Shown: positions 51,243-60,471 of the stretch, one piece after another
How the letters are laid out: each line of letters opens with the position of its first letter
How positions within the stretch are numbered: the first letter of the stretch is position 1
Assembly (NCBI GenBank): GCA_035315185.1
Contig: DATFYE010000027.1
Location: 27,271-91,270 of the forward strand
Reading direction: 5' to 3'
DNA from: JADGQN01 sp035315185
GTDB lineage: Bacteria > Desulfobacterota > Syntrophorhabdia > Syntrophorhabdales > WCHB1-27
Length of the DNA: 64,000 nt
The notes under the pieces: generated by a model
Told to the model about the DNA's origin: nothing
Database searches by the model: none
Seen by the model: only the letters and a program-made list of their open reading frames with translations
Position numbers and translations under genes: made by a program

Positions 51243-53615
51243 TTATTCACTGGTTGCCGACCCGGAACAACTTGCGGAGACAATCGCCCTTTTCACGAGG
51301 GTTTTGATAATCTCGACCTTGTAGGCGTTATCACTCAAAGGCTTTGCCCCCTCTACCGCCAATTGCGCCGCCGCCTCAGCCGTTGGGATGTCAACCTGAC
51401 GTTCCGCGAGGAATTTCTCGGCCTCCCGCGCCCGCAAGGGCTCTGCAGCCACCCCGCCCAAGGCGATACGGGCTTCGGAACAGACGCCATCTTGCATGGT
51501 CATAACACATGTGACACTGGCAACAGCAAAATCGATAGGTTTTCGCAAGGTGAACTTTGAGTACACCTGTCGCGATCCCGCAGCCGGCTTCGGAACTTGA
51601 ATCTCAGTTATTAACTCATCATCGGCCAGAACAGTCGAACGTGTTGCAGTGGCGGAAAAAAACTTTTGTGCGCTTAACGCCCGCTTGGTTGTCACGACAT
51701 GCGCGTCCAGCGCTACGAGCGCCATGCCTATGTCCGAAGGGCTTACAGCCACGCAGCCGCAATTGAAGCACCTCCCGGCCTCTGCGATTACAGCCTCGGC
51801 CCCGGCGCCCCCGTCTTCTTCGTCCAGGCCCTTGATCCGTTCAGCTTTTGCCATAACAGGAACTATTATACGGGAGGCTGAATTATAGGAAGGCACGGTG
51901 AAACGAGGCTCGGCTTCATGAGCCTGGAGCGACGGCTCGTCGCCCTGGAGCCACGAATGAATGGCGCGGGCCGCATTTCGCCCGGAGGTCACGGCCTCGA
52001 TAACCGTTGAAGGGCCGGTCACGAAGTCGCCGCCTGCAAAGAGATTCTTGTCGAGGAAAAGCGGAGAGCTGCCTCCGCCTTTTACCCTCCGTCGCAGGTC
52101 GGCAGAAAGAAATGATCTATCCGGCTCCTCGCCAATGGCCTTGATAACCGCATCGACGGTCATGGTAAAGTCTGAGCCTTTCTTGGGCGCCGGGGCTCGC
52201 CTGCCCGATGCGTCCGGAGGACCGAGTTTCATGCGCCTGCAGGTCAGAAGGACGCTTTCCTTTATCCGGGCCGCTTCGACCGGCAAAGTAAGGAACTTGA
52301 AAGGGATACCGTCTTCTTCCGCTTTGACGATCATATCCTTCAGGGCCGGCATCTCGTTCCGGGTTCGCCGATAGAGCACCACGGGTCTGGCGCCGAGCCT
52401 GAGAAGCGTCCTTGCTACATCGATGGCCACATTCCCGCCGCCGATCACGGCGACCCTCTTCCACGGCATTTCCCGGGAGCCCATATTCACCCTGTTGAGG
52501 ATAGAGAGTCCTGACAGTGCGATCTCTTCACCCTTGATCCCCAGGAATCGCTCTTTCCACGCGCCTGCCGCTGCAAAAACCGCGTCGAAAGTCTCCATGA
52601 TGCCTTCCGTGGCAAGGTCCTTTCCGACGGTAACGCCACACTTGAACGTGATCCCCATGGCCTCCAGGGCCCGAATTTCTTTCTCTACAACGCCTTTCGG
52701 CAGGCGATAGGGCGGTATCGCGGAGACGAGCATACCTCCCGGCTCGGGCGCCCTTTCGAAGACCGTCACTCCGTGTCCATCCCTCCTCAGATAATAGGCT
52801 GCCGCGAGCCCGGCAGGCCCCGAGCCGATAACGGCCACCTTCCTTCCTGATTCAGTGGAGGGAGACCTGAAGAATCGGCCCGGGTTCTCAAGGATGCGAT
52901 CACCCAGGAATCGCTCAACACAGCGTATGGCCACGGGGTCATCGTACTCACGACGGTTGCACGCGGGCTCACAGAACATCGGGCAGACCCTGCCGGTGAC
53001 GGCCGGCATCGGATTGGCTGCGAGAAGGATCTCGGCTGCATCCGAAAGATCGCCGCTCTTGACTTTGCTCAAAGAGAGGGGGATATCAGTCGAGGCCGGA
53101 CAGTGTGAAGAGCACGGATATTGCTCCATTGGGGCCGAGCCGAATATGGAGTGATACCTGTTGTCGCCGAAAAGGGCATTACATACCTTGCCCCCTTTTC
53201 GCAGGCAGACGATATGCCCTCCCAGGTGGTCGGGATATCTGTAGTACCAACAGCGGACGTCCTGGGCGAGGTTTCCACCCACTGTGGCCGCATTTCTGAC
53301 TTGGGGCGTTGCAACGGAGCGGGCCGCTTCGGCGAGGACCTTATACTTCTCATTGATCAGTGGTGAGGCGGCTATGTCGGCAAGCGTGGCAAGGGCTCCG
53401 ATCTTTAGCCCCTCTCCGTCCTCACGGATGGAATCGAGCCCCTCGATGCTTTTTATGTTGATGATCGCCTCTGGGTAGTCGGGAAGAAATTCGTTTTTCA
53501 GTGCGCCTAAAAGATCTGTGCCACCCGCGAAAAGCCGGGCCTTGCCCCCATAGCGTTTCAACGCGGCAAGCGCCGAATTTATCGAACGGGCGTTGATGTG
53601 GGAAAAAGGCCTCAT
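51243..53615 (-). CDS. Xanthine-oxidase-family FAD subunit with a nested GltD-like NAD(P)H oxidoreductase module
   Basis: A 790-residue protein. Residues 1-160 are the start of a CO-dehydrogenase/HcrB-type FAD subunit (ARLFAGGTDLLGALK, ATPQVRNAATVGGNLAQDVR), with Cys122, Cys137 and Cys145 of the [4Fe-4S] loop known from 4-hydroxybenzoyl-CoA reductase beta. Residues about 161-620 are a complete GltD-like module: Cys-rich head, VAVIGSGPAGLAAAYYLRRD for FAD, VAVIGGGNVAIDVARTLLRL for NAD(P)H. The FAD subunit then resumes at Cys621 with CVAVSPSDIGMALVALDAHV and runs to its normal C terminus. ATG 53615 overlaps the stop of the large subunit (ATGA) and follows AAGGAGG. Confidence 0.9.
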   Translation of the reverse strand: MRPFSHINARSINSALAALKRYGGKARLFAGGTDLLGALKNEFLPDYPEAIINIKSIEGLDSIREDGEGLKIGALATLADIAASPLINEKYKVLAEAARSVATPQVRNAATVGGNLAQDVRCWYYRYPDHLGGHIVCLRKGGKVCNALFGDNRYHSIFGSAPMEQYPCSSHCPASTDIPLSLSKVKSGDLSDAAEILLAANPMPAVTGRVCPMFCEPACNRREYDDPVAIRCVERFLGDRILENPGRFFRSPSTESGRKVAVIGSGPAGLAAAYYLRRDGHGVTVFERAPEPGGMLVSAIPPYRLPKGVVEKEIRALEAMGITFKCGVTVGKDLATEGIMETFDAVFAAAGAWKERFLGIKGEEIALSGLSILNRVNMGSREMPWKRVAVIGGGNVAIDVARTLLRLGARPVVLYRRTRNEMPALKDMIVKAEEDGIPFKFLTLPVEAARIKESVLLTCRRMKLGPPDASGRRAPAPKKGSDFTMTVDAVIKAIGEEPDRSFLSADLRRRVKGGGSSPLFLDKNLFAGGDFVTGPSTVIEAVTSGRNAARAIHSWLQGDEPSLQAHEAEPRFTVPSYNSASRIIVPVMAKAERIKGLDEEDGGAGAEAVIAEAGRCFNCGCVAVSPSDIGMALVALDAHVVTTKRALSAQKFFSATATRSTVLADDELITEIQVPKPAAGSRQVYSKFTLRKPIDFAVASVTCVMTMQDGVCSEARIALGGVAAEPLRAREAEKFLAERQVDIPTAEAAAQLAVEGAKPLSDNAYKVEIIKTLVKRAIVSASCSGSATSE

Positions 53616-55909
53616 GAGACACCTCCTTGACGAACGGGCGGTATCTTCCCGAGGGCCCTGAGAATCTTGTCCGGTGTAAGCGGGTACTCGTGCACCCATG
53701 TGCCGATGGCGTTTGAAACGGCAATGAGGACCGCGATAGGTCCCGGAGCCGTCGCAACTTCTCCGACCCCTATCGCCCCAAAACGATGGGTGGGAAAAGG
53801 TGTTTCAAGAACCACATTGTCTATCGGGGGTAGTTCCGAGAAGGTGCGCCACTTGTAGTCGATCATGTTGGCGTTAAGCGTACGTCCGGTTGAGGGGTCG
53901 AGGATCGTTTCCTCAAAGAGGGCGCTATCGAGACCCGCCGACCCCAGGCACCCGTTGAGCTGGCCTTCAAGGGCCTGTGGGTCCATGATCTGGCCCACAT
54001 CGGTTGCATTCACGACACGCACCAGATCCACCTTTCCGGTTTCGGTATCGACTTCCACCTCGACAAAAGTCGTCATACAGTTGGACATGCTGTAATCATG
54101 CTCAAAACGCCCTATCCCGGTCACGGTCCGGTCGAAGCCCATCGCCCTCCAGGGCACCTTCCTCTCAGGGTTGGAGCGGGCAAAGATCATTCCGTCCACG
54201 GTGTCCAGCTCGTCCGGCCCTGCCTGGAGCGCGGGAGCGACTATCTCAAAAAGCTTCTTTTTCGCATCTTCGGCGGCAGCGATCAGGGCGCTTGCGATTG
54301 CATACGTACCCCTGGACCCCGATGGTCCAAACTCGTACGGGTTAAAGAGAGTGTCCGACGGCGTGACGGTTACGCGGTCAAGGGGCAATTGAAGCACTTC
54401 AGCTACCACCTTGTGGAGATTGCTCCACTGGCCTGTTCCGTGCTCCGTGAGGTTGGAATTAACAAGTACCGTTCCATCCGGCCGAAGTTGAACATAGGCT
54501 TCCGAGGAATCCTCGCCCACGTCTGCATTTCCGTGTATGCCTACGCCTACGCCTCTGCGCTTTGTGCCGCTCACCGAACTGGGCTTGAGCCACCCTTTCC
54601 ATTTCTCCCTCCAGTCAAAACGCTCGGCGCCTTTCTCCATGGCCCTCCAGTACTCTGCTCCCCTGTACGTATACCAGATGCCGTCCCTCCAGAAGTACCC
54701 GTCCCCGGGTCTGGCAAAGTTCTTCTTGAAGAATTCCAGAGGATCGACGCCCGCCTTCTCCATAGCGAGACAGAGAAGGGGAATGAGGGCGCATTTAAGC
54801 TCTTGGCCGCCGAAGCCGCGGACCGGCCCCGAGGCATTGCGGTTGGTGCAAACGATGATGGGCCTCAAATCCCAATTCGGGCATCGGACCATCAACTGAG
54901 CTTCACCGGCCCCGACCCCGACCATGAACTGGGTGCTGAAGGAATAGTGTCCCGTCCCGACAAGCCATGTGCCTGATACTGCCGTTACGGTTCCATCTTT
55001 TTTCATACCTACCTTTGCGCGCATGCGGGAGCCGAGTCGGAGCGTAAACGTAGCCAAATGCTCCCCTTTGGTCAGGATGAGCTTCACGGGCCTGCCCGTG
55101 GCCTTGCTGAGGAGGAGCGCGTATGTCTGCATCTGCCAGGACATGGTCCGTGATCCGTAGCTCCCGCCACAGGGACCGCCGTGAATTCTCACGTCTATCT
55201 TTCTGCCAAAGTTGTGATAGAGTGCGATCTTGTCAAGGTAGGGCGATTGATTTGCAACCCAAAAGGTGGCCTTGTTCGGGTCTTCCCACAGAGCAACTAC
55301 GCCCGGAGGTTCGGGCGGAATAGGGTTCGGCGTTTTCTCGTACCCAAAGGTCCCTTCGGTTATGACGTCGGCCTCTTCAAAACCTTTCTTCACATCCCCC
55401 ATGACCACTTGCGTTAGCCCCTTCGGACCGAGAATGCCCGAGCCCGGTGTGGCGATATTGCCCGGAAGGTCGTCATGCAATTGGGGAGCGCCGGGCTTAA
55501 GGGCATCATCCACGTCAAAGACCGCTGGAAGGATCTCGTATTCCACGTCGATAAGACGAAGCGCCTTTTTGGCTGTCTCTTCACTGGTGGCTGCCACAAG
55601 TGCGACTGCATCGCCCACATAGCGGACTTTACGATCGAGAATGCGAACTACCCTGGGCGTACCTCCCTTCCAATCGGGGACGTCTTCCCAGGTAAGTACC
55701 GCCTTAACGCCCTTCAATCTTCGCGCCTTGCCGCAGTCGATCCTTTTTATGACCGCGTGGGGGTGAGGGCTGCGGAGTACTTTTGCGTGGAGGAGATCGG
55801 GAAATTTGATCTGCTTGTTATCGTCAAGGAACCTGGTTGCTCCGGTGACGATGTCAACGGCATCTCTTCTGGGTAAAGCCTTGCCTATGTATCGGTATGT
55901 GTCGGCCAT
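53612..55909 (-). CDS. Xanthine-oxidase-family molybdenum large subunit
   Basis: A 765-residue catalytic subunit. It has a PRRDAVDIVTGATRFLDDNK start, AVALVAATSEETAKKALRLI, a GGPCGGSYGSRTM loop, GPVRGFGGQELKCALIPLLC and GAIGVGEVATAPGPIAVLIA, which holds the active-site Glu of the family. It binds molybdopterin cytosine dinucleotide. Length and partners fit 4-hydroxybenzoyl-CoA reductase alpha as well as other aromatic hydroxylases or dehydroxylases. No signal peptide: cytoplasmic. It lies between the small and FAD subunit genes, which is a usual order. Confidence 0.9.
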   Translation of the reverse strand: MADTYRYIGKALPRRDAVDIVTGATRFLDDNKQIKFPDLLHAKVLRSPHPHAVIKRIDCGKARRLKGVKAVLTWEDVPDWKGGTPRVVRILDRKVRYVGDAVALVAATSEETAKKALRLIDVEYEILPAVFDVDDALKPGAPQLHDDLPGNIATPGSGILGPKGLTQVVMGDVKKGFEEADVITEGTFGYEKTPNPIPPEPPGVVALWEDPNKATFWVANQSPYLDKIALYHNFGRKIDVRIHGGPCGGSYGSRTMSWQMQTYALLLSKATGRPVKLILTKGEHLATFTLRLGSRMRAKVGMKKDGTVTAVSGTWLVGTGHYSFSTQFMVGVGAGEAQLMVRCPNWDLRPIIVCTNRNASGPVRGFGGQELKCALIPLLCLAMEKAGVDPLEFFKKNFARPGDGYFWRDGIWYTYRGAEYWRAMEKGAERFDWREKWKGWLKPSSVSGTKRRGVGVGIHGNADVGEDSSEAYVQLRPDGTVLVNSNLTEHGTGQWSNLHKVVAEVLQLPLDRVTVTPSDTLFNPYEFGPSGSRGTYAIASALIAAAEDAKKKLFEIVAPALQAGPDELDTVDGMIFARSNPERKVPWRAMGFDRTVTGIGRFEHDYSMSNCMTTFVEVEVDTETGKVDLVRVVNATDVGQIMDPQALEGQLNGCLGSAGLDSALFEETILDPSTGRTLNANMIDYKWRTFSELPPIDNVVLETPFPTHRFGAIGVGEVATAPGPIAVLIAVSNAIGTWVHEYPLTPDKILRALGKIPPVRQGGVS

Positions 55910-55913
55910 TTTT

Positions 55914-56444
55914 TCACCTCATCTTCTCTGACGCTGCGAGGACAGCCCTGACCACGTGGTAGTGGCTGATGCACCGGCAGAAATTGCCGGACAGCGCTTC
56001 TTTCACCTCGTCCTCCGTGGGGTGGGGGGTTTCGTTGAGGAGGGCCTTTGCGCTCATAATCATGCCCGGCGTGCAATACCCGCACTGAAACGCGGTATGG
56101 TCAACAAATGCTTGCTGAAGGGGATCGAGACTGCGCGTTTTCGGGTCCCTGAGTCCTTCGATGGTTCTTATCTCCTTTCCGTCGCACTCAACCGTGAGCG
56201 TCATGCAGGAGAGCCTGGCCTTTCCATTTATGAGCACGGTGCAGCACCCGCACGCGCCATTGTCGCATGAGAGCTTGGTACCCGTCAGACCGAGTGTCTC
56301 CCTGAGGGTATGGGTCAGTGTGTCTGAGACTTGCAGCTTATCATCACCCTGTCCGACCTCCAGCTCATACCGTTGGTCGTTGACGGTCAGGCTGATGAAA
56401 GGCGTCCGGCCGGATGTTCTTTTGCTGTCTTTCATCGTTCCCAT
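55914..56444 (-). CDS. Xanthine-oxidase-family 2x[2Fe-2S] small subunit
   Basis: A 176-residue subunit with the plant-type [2Fe-2S] motif CDNGACGCCTVLINGKARLS and the helical-domain motif CGYCTPGMIMSAKALL plus NFCRCISHYHVVRA. ATG 56444 is preferred (AGGAGG eight bases upstream) over the GTG one codon earlier. First gene of the operon. It passes electrons between the molybdenum centre and the FAD subunit. The N-terminal 15 residues are an extra Ser/Thr/Lys-rich extension. Confidence 0.92.
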   Translation of the reverse strand: MGTMKDSKRTSGRTPFISLTVNDQRYELEVGQGDDKLQVSDTLTHTLRETLGLTGTKLSCDNGACGCCTVLINGKARLSCMTLTVECDGKEIRTIEGLRDPKTRSLDPLQQAFVDHTAFQCGYCTPGMIMSAKALLNETPHPTEDEVKEALSGNFCRCISHYHVVRAVLAASEKMR

Positions 56445-57068
56445 CACTCAGTCCTCCTTTTTCGATCGAGTGGCTCCCACGAGTCATAAGGCATAGTTGA
56501 GAGATAAAGGATTTGACGCCGGGTTTGGTCCAACGCGTCATGGTCTGCAAAGCGCTCACCCTTGCTGCCTCGTTATCCATCAAACATAGCCTCAGCCAGA
56601 AAATCAAGACAAAGACTGAAAATACAAAGAGCCGTTCCTCAGCTGTGAGGAACCTAAGTGTTATTGCCTTTACCGGCCGGGAAACGTCCCGCATGCCCCT
56701 GGACAATACCTCGGATCCTGCGCTCGCGAGCAGGAAGGCCGTGCCTCGCCTTTCGAGGTATGGAAACTCTTATCACAAGTGAGCTGGCCTGTAAATGGTA
56801 AACAACAGACACCATTGACCATCATCTCCGTCTTCTTACCGATCGCGCGTCAGGGGTCTTGTTTTTTTTGCACACATGGTGCTCTTCATGAAACCAACAT
56901 TTCTCCGATGGTACCTTCTTTCTTTTGGTTGTGCACCTGTTGTATACTTCACATGCCGCACCTCACGAAGTCGAACGGAACGGCATAGGAATGATTGTTG
57001 CGGGTTCCGTGTTACGAGTTCAAGAATCCAACAGCAAGAACGTGCCGGCCAGGAGGATGCAAAAGAAG
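56445..57068. other. Divergent intergenic region between the xanthine-oxidase-family and pad-like operons
   Basis: About 620 bases without a supportable gene. At 56706-56760 ATACCTCG pairs with CGAGGTAT and encloses a smaller palindrome CCTGCGCTCGCGAGCAGG-like stretch. Near 56943 a TATACT could be the -10 of the pad-like operon, but no good -35 is seen. The region should hold the promoters of both operons. Confidence 0.45.
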
Positions 57069-57623
57069 ATGAAAGAGATACGGTTGCATGGCAGGGGAGG
57101 GCAAGGGGTAGTGATGGGTGCTGAGATGCTCGCCTACGCATTTGTTCTTGAGGGTAAGTATGCCTCTTCATTCCCGACGTTCGGGGCTGAAAGGAGAGGA
57201 GCACCGGTGGCTGCGTTTCTCCGATGTGACGAAAAGCCGATCAGGGAAACACATCAGATCTATGATCCGGACTGTATTATGTGTCTGGATCCTTTCATAG
57301 GAAGATCACAGGAGATCTTCAAGGGTCTGAAAGGTGACGGCATAGCAATCATAAACACCCCGAAGCAGAGCCTGGAAAACTGGCCAGACAGTCTTAAGGT
57401 TCTCGGTTTGATCGATGCGACAGCCCTCGCCCTTCATGAGATTGGAAGGGCGATTGTGAATACCTGCATGCTTGGGGTGATAGCACGGGTCACGGGCTGG
57501 GTAAAACTCGACTCCGTGCTGTCGAGCTTGGACATGAATTTTGAAGGAAAACTGCTGCAGAAAAACATAGACCTGGTGAAGCGTGGCTACGAGACCGTGG
57601 CCGTATCGGTAAAGGAAGGATAG
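57069..57623 (+). CDS. padE: Phenylglyoxylate dehydrogenase-like gamma subunit
   Basis: About 184 residues from ATG 57069: MKEIRLHGRGGQGVVMGAEM and FPTFGAERRGAPVAAFLRCD, the gamma-subunit signatures of 2-oxoacid:acceptor oxidoreductases. In-frame ATGs at 57057 and upstream exist, but only this one places the GRGGQG motif at residue 9 as usual. First of five genes whose order and sizes match padEFGHI of Azoarcus, the phenylglyoxylate:NAD+ oxidoreductase. The name rests on that match. Confidence 0.82.
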   Translation: MKEIRLHGRGGQGVVMGAEMLAYAFVLEGKYASSFPTFGAERRGAPVAAFLRCDEKPIRETHQIYDPDCIMCLDPFIGRSQEIFKGLKGDGIAIINTPKQSLENWPDSLKVLGLIDATALALHEIGRAIVNTCMLGVIARVTGWVKLDSVLSSLDMNFEGKLLQKNIDLVKRGYETVAVSVKEG

Positions 57624-57625
57624 AG

Positions 57626-57892
57626 ATGAAATTTATAAGCAAATTTGAAGGACCCTGGTCAACGCCCGCTGAGCCGCTCGATGTTAAGACGGGTGAGTGG
57701 CGGTCGCAGAGGCCGATTACTAAAAGCGAAAAATGCCGCCAGTGCGGTTGGTGCTTTATCTTCTGCCCTTGCGGATGCAGGAAGGAAACGGGAAATTATT
57801 TTTCCGCCGATCTCGACTATTGCAAAGGCTGCGGGGTCTGTGCCAGAGTCTGTCCCGCCAGAGCAATCACGCTGGTAAGAGAGGAGATCTGA
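57626..57892 (+). CDS. padF: Phenylglyoxylate dehydrogenase-like delta (ferredoxin) subunit
   Basis: An 88-residue protein with a WRSQRPITKSEKCRQCGWCF start and two [4Fe-4S] motifs (CRQCGWCFIFCPCGC and YCKGCGVCARVCPARAITLV). This is the standard delta subunit. The first group carries an unusual extra Cys (FCPCGC). It begins two bases after the gamma stop, and its own stop overlaps the alpha start (TGATG). Confidence 0.85.
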   Translation: MKFISKFEGPWSTPAEPLDVKTGEWRSQRPITKSEKCRQCGWCFIFCPCGCRKETGNYFSADLDYCKGCGVCARVCPARAITLVREEI

Positions 57893-59097
57893 TGGCAACG
57901 ATGGACTTAAGGGGTCAAACGAGAGTGCTAGATGGAAACCGGGCAGGGGCTTATGGGGTACTATTGTCGAAGCCGGACGTCATTGCCTCCTATCCGATCA
58001 CTCCGCAGACGCCCTTACTGGAGACGATTTACAAATTTGAAGCCGAAGGTTTACTCAATGCAGAAATGGTCGAGCCCGAAGGAGAGAACTCGGCCATGGG
58101 CGTGCTCATAGGGGCATGCGCAGCCGGTGGGCGCACGTTCACGGCGAGCTCCTCCCAGGGATTATCGTTTATGAATGACGCCTATCTTCTTGCCGCGGGA
58201 AACAGGTTTCCCATCGTGATGGCAATCGGCATGAGAGAGCAGGTGAGCCCGCACGGCGTCGTGGCAGGGCAGCAAGACGCCGTCCTGGTGAAGGATCATG
58301 GCTGGATTCAACTCTACATGGAATCCTGCCAGGAGATTCTTGACTCGATAATCATGGCCTATCGACTGGCGGAAGATTCAGACGTTCTGCTGCCGGTCAA
58401 TGTATGCTACGAAGGATTTTTTCTATCACATCATTCCCAGAGAGTAGAGATTCCGCGGCAGGAAGAGGTTGATACATTTCTTGCTCCGCTTAAGGCTATG
58501 GAAAGGCCCAAATGGACGCTCGATGATCCGATGGTCTTTTCCAGCTACACTGTCCCTGCGGAGCTGTTTACCGAATACCGGTATAAGATGTGTGCAGCGC
58601 ACCAGAGGGCAAAAGCAAAGTTCGACGAGATCGACAGGGAATTTGGAAAGCAGTTTGGACGGAGCTATGGCGGTCAGATCGAAGAATACAGAACAGAGGA
58701 TGCGGAGGTTGTCATTGTCTCCATGGGGTGCTCCACAGGGACGGCAAAGGTAGTGGTTGACAAGAAACGCGAAGCAGGGCTCAAGGTCGGGTTGATCAAG
58801 GTACGGATGTTCCGTCCGAGCCCGAGGGAAAGGTTGGTCAAAGCCCTTAACGGGAAGAAAGCGATAGGAGTGATCGACCGCAGCGTCTGCTATGCCTGGA
58901 ACTGTGGTCACAATTTTGTCGAGCTAAAAACACTCCTGAGTGATCTGGATAAGCCGGCACCCTGGTTGATCGATTTTATCGGAGGTTTAGGAGGCGCGGA
59001 TATCACGGCTCTTCAGGTGGAACGCGTTATTGACAGGACTTTCGCGGCGGCCAGAGGAGAAGAGCAGCCGCCTGTGACCTGGCTGTCATTAGAATAA
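57892..59097 (+). CDS. padG: Phenylglyoxylate dehydrogenase-like alpha subunit
   Basis: A 401-residue protein. DVIASYPITPQTPLLETIYK, MVEPEGENSAMGVLIGACAA and TASSSQGLSFMNDAYLLAAG are alpha-subunit signatures. ATG 57892 overlaps the delta stop by one base; the frame is open further upstream but there runs through padF. It forms the thiamine-diphosphate site with the beta part of the last gene of the operon. Expected reaction: 2-oxoacid + CoA + NAD+ to acyl-CoA + CO2 + NADH, with phenylglyoxylate as the guess from gene order. Confidence 0.87.
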   Translation: MATMDLRGQTRVLDGNRAGAYGVLLSKPDVIASYPITPQTPLLETIYKFEAEGLLNAEMVEPEGENSAMGVLIGACAAGGRTFTASSSQGLSFMNDAYLLAAGNRFPIVMAIGMREQVSPHGVVAGQQDAVLVKDHGWIQLYMESCQEILDSIIMAYRLAEDSDVLLPVNVCYEGFFLSHHSQRVEIPRQEEVDTFLAPLKAMERPKWTLDDPMVFSSYTVPAELFTEYRYKMCAAHQRAKAKFDEIDREFGKQFGRSYGGQIEEYRTEDAEVVIVSMGCSTGTAKVVVDKKREAGLKVGLIKVRMFRPSPRERLVKALNGKKAIGVIDRSVCYAWNCGHNFVELKTLLSDLDKPAPWLIDFIGGLGGADITALQVERVIDRTFAAARGEEQPPVTWLSLE

Positions 59098-59113
59098 TAG
59101 AGGGAGACGGGAT

Positions 59114-60385
59114 TTGGAAAAGAAAAAACATATCATTATAGGATGCGGCACGGCTGCTCTCGCAGCCTTGAAGCAAATGAGAAAAAATAACTCCGAGGAT
59201 GAGATTAAGCTCGTTACGATGGAGCCTCACCTTCCCTATTCTCCCACATCGCTGCCCTACCTCATCTCCGGCAAGATAAAGGAATCTGAAATTCCCATGG
59301 TGTCGGACGATTTTTTTGATCAGATGAAAGCAGTATGGGTCAGAGGCAAGCGGGTTGATCATGTGGATACGGAAAAAGGAGAGGTTCTTTATGATTCTCG
59401 TGAACGGGAATCTTATGATACTCTCCTGATCGCGACAGGCAGCGAGCCCGTTCTTCCTCCGATTCCCGGCCTGGAGAATGAACAGGTCCTACAGATGAGG
59501 GTCCTCGATCATGCCAGGGATCTGATGAAAAGAATGAAGGGAACTCAAGCCGCTATCATTCTCGGTGCCGGTCTGATTGGCATGCACGTGGCTGAGTGCC
59601 TGGCCGAACACGGCGTTCAGGTGAAGGTAGTAGAGATGCTCCCCCGTATCCTCCCTGCCTATTTTGACGAGGATGCGTCCGGCATGATCCAACGTGTATT
59701 GGAGAAGCATGGAGTGAGCTTTTTTGTCGGTCGACGGGCGAAGGAGGTAGCCTGGAAAAAACGCTCGGCTGAAGTATCGCTGGAAGAGGGAGAGCCCTTA
59801 CAAACCGACCTGCTGATGGTGGCGACGGGGGTGAGGCCTCGCGTTGCTTTCTTAAATGGAAGCGACGTGAAGATCAAAGACGGTATACTGGTCGACAGCA
59901 CGATGAAAACAAGTGTTGAGAACGTATTTGCCGCGGGAGACGTAGCTGAGGCTAAGAGTTTTCTTACCGGCGAGCATGGCCTGAATCCCATTCTTCCGAA
60001 CGCCGCCGAACAGGGGAAAGTTGCCGGCAGCAATATGGTGGGCGAGAAAAAAGAGTACTCAGGCTGGTTGCCGATGAACACGTTCAATTTTTTTGGCCAC
60101 CGCGCTGTCTCCGTCGGAAAAATACTACCGGCCAAAGACGATGAGGTGCTCCTGGAAAAAGATGATAAAAACGGAACGTACAGAAAGATCGTTTGCAGGC
60201 AGGACAGGCTTCTGGGCGCGACCTTCCTCGACACCGATGTGGATGCCGGTGTTTTTCAATACTTGATCAGGGGGAGGGTGGAGATAGGCCCGCACAAAAA
60301 GACGCTCATCAGGCAACCGCGCGAAGTAAGTCTGTGGTTGATGCGAGAATCTGAGAAGAAGGCAACAGTCTCTATCGAGGAGTAG
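59114..60385 (+). CDS. padH: NAD(P)H:acceptor FAD subunit, PadH-like
   Basis: A 423-residue single-chain flavoprotein of the rubredoxin/nitrite reductase FAD family. It has HIIIGCGTAALAALKQMRKN (FAD), LLIATGSEPVLPPIPG, AAIILGAGLIGMHVAECLAE (NADH) and NVFAAGDVAEAKSFLTGEHG. It starts at a TTG 16 bases after padG with GGGAGACGGG upstream. In Azoarcus phenylglyoxylate dehydrogenase the corresponding FAD subunit reduces NAD+. It is unrelated to the GltD-type module used in the other 2-oxoacid oxidoreductase of this window. Confidence 0.85.
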   Translation: MEKKKHIIIGCGTAALAALKQMRKNNSEDEIKLVTMEPHLPYSPTSLPYLISGKIKESEIPMVSDDFFDQMKAVWVRGKRVDHVDTEKGEVLYDSRERESYDTLLIATGSEPVLPPIPGLENEQVLQMRVLDHARDLMKRMKGTQAAIILGAGLIGMHVAECLAEHGVQVKVVEMLPRILPAYFDEDASGMIQRVLEKHGVSFFVGRRAKEVAWKKRSAEVSLEEGEPLQTDLLMVATGVRPRVAFLNGSDVKIKDGILVDSTMKTSVENVFAAGDVAEAKSFLTGEHGLNPILPNAAEQGKVAGSNMVGEKKEYSGWLPMNTFNFFGHRAVSVGKILPAKDDEVLLEKDDKNGTYRKIVCRQDRLLGATFLDTDVDAGVFQYLIRGRVEIGPHKKTLIRQPREVSLWLMRESEKKATVSIEE

Positions 60386-60471
60386 GGGCAGAACACAGGT
60401 AAAAACAAGAGCTAAGGTTGAGGAAAGATGCCTTATCTTTTTCCTATTTGTTCTGAAGAGAGGTCAGTGAT

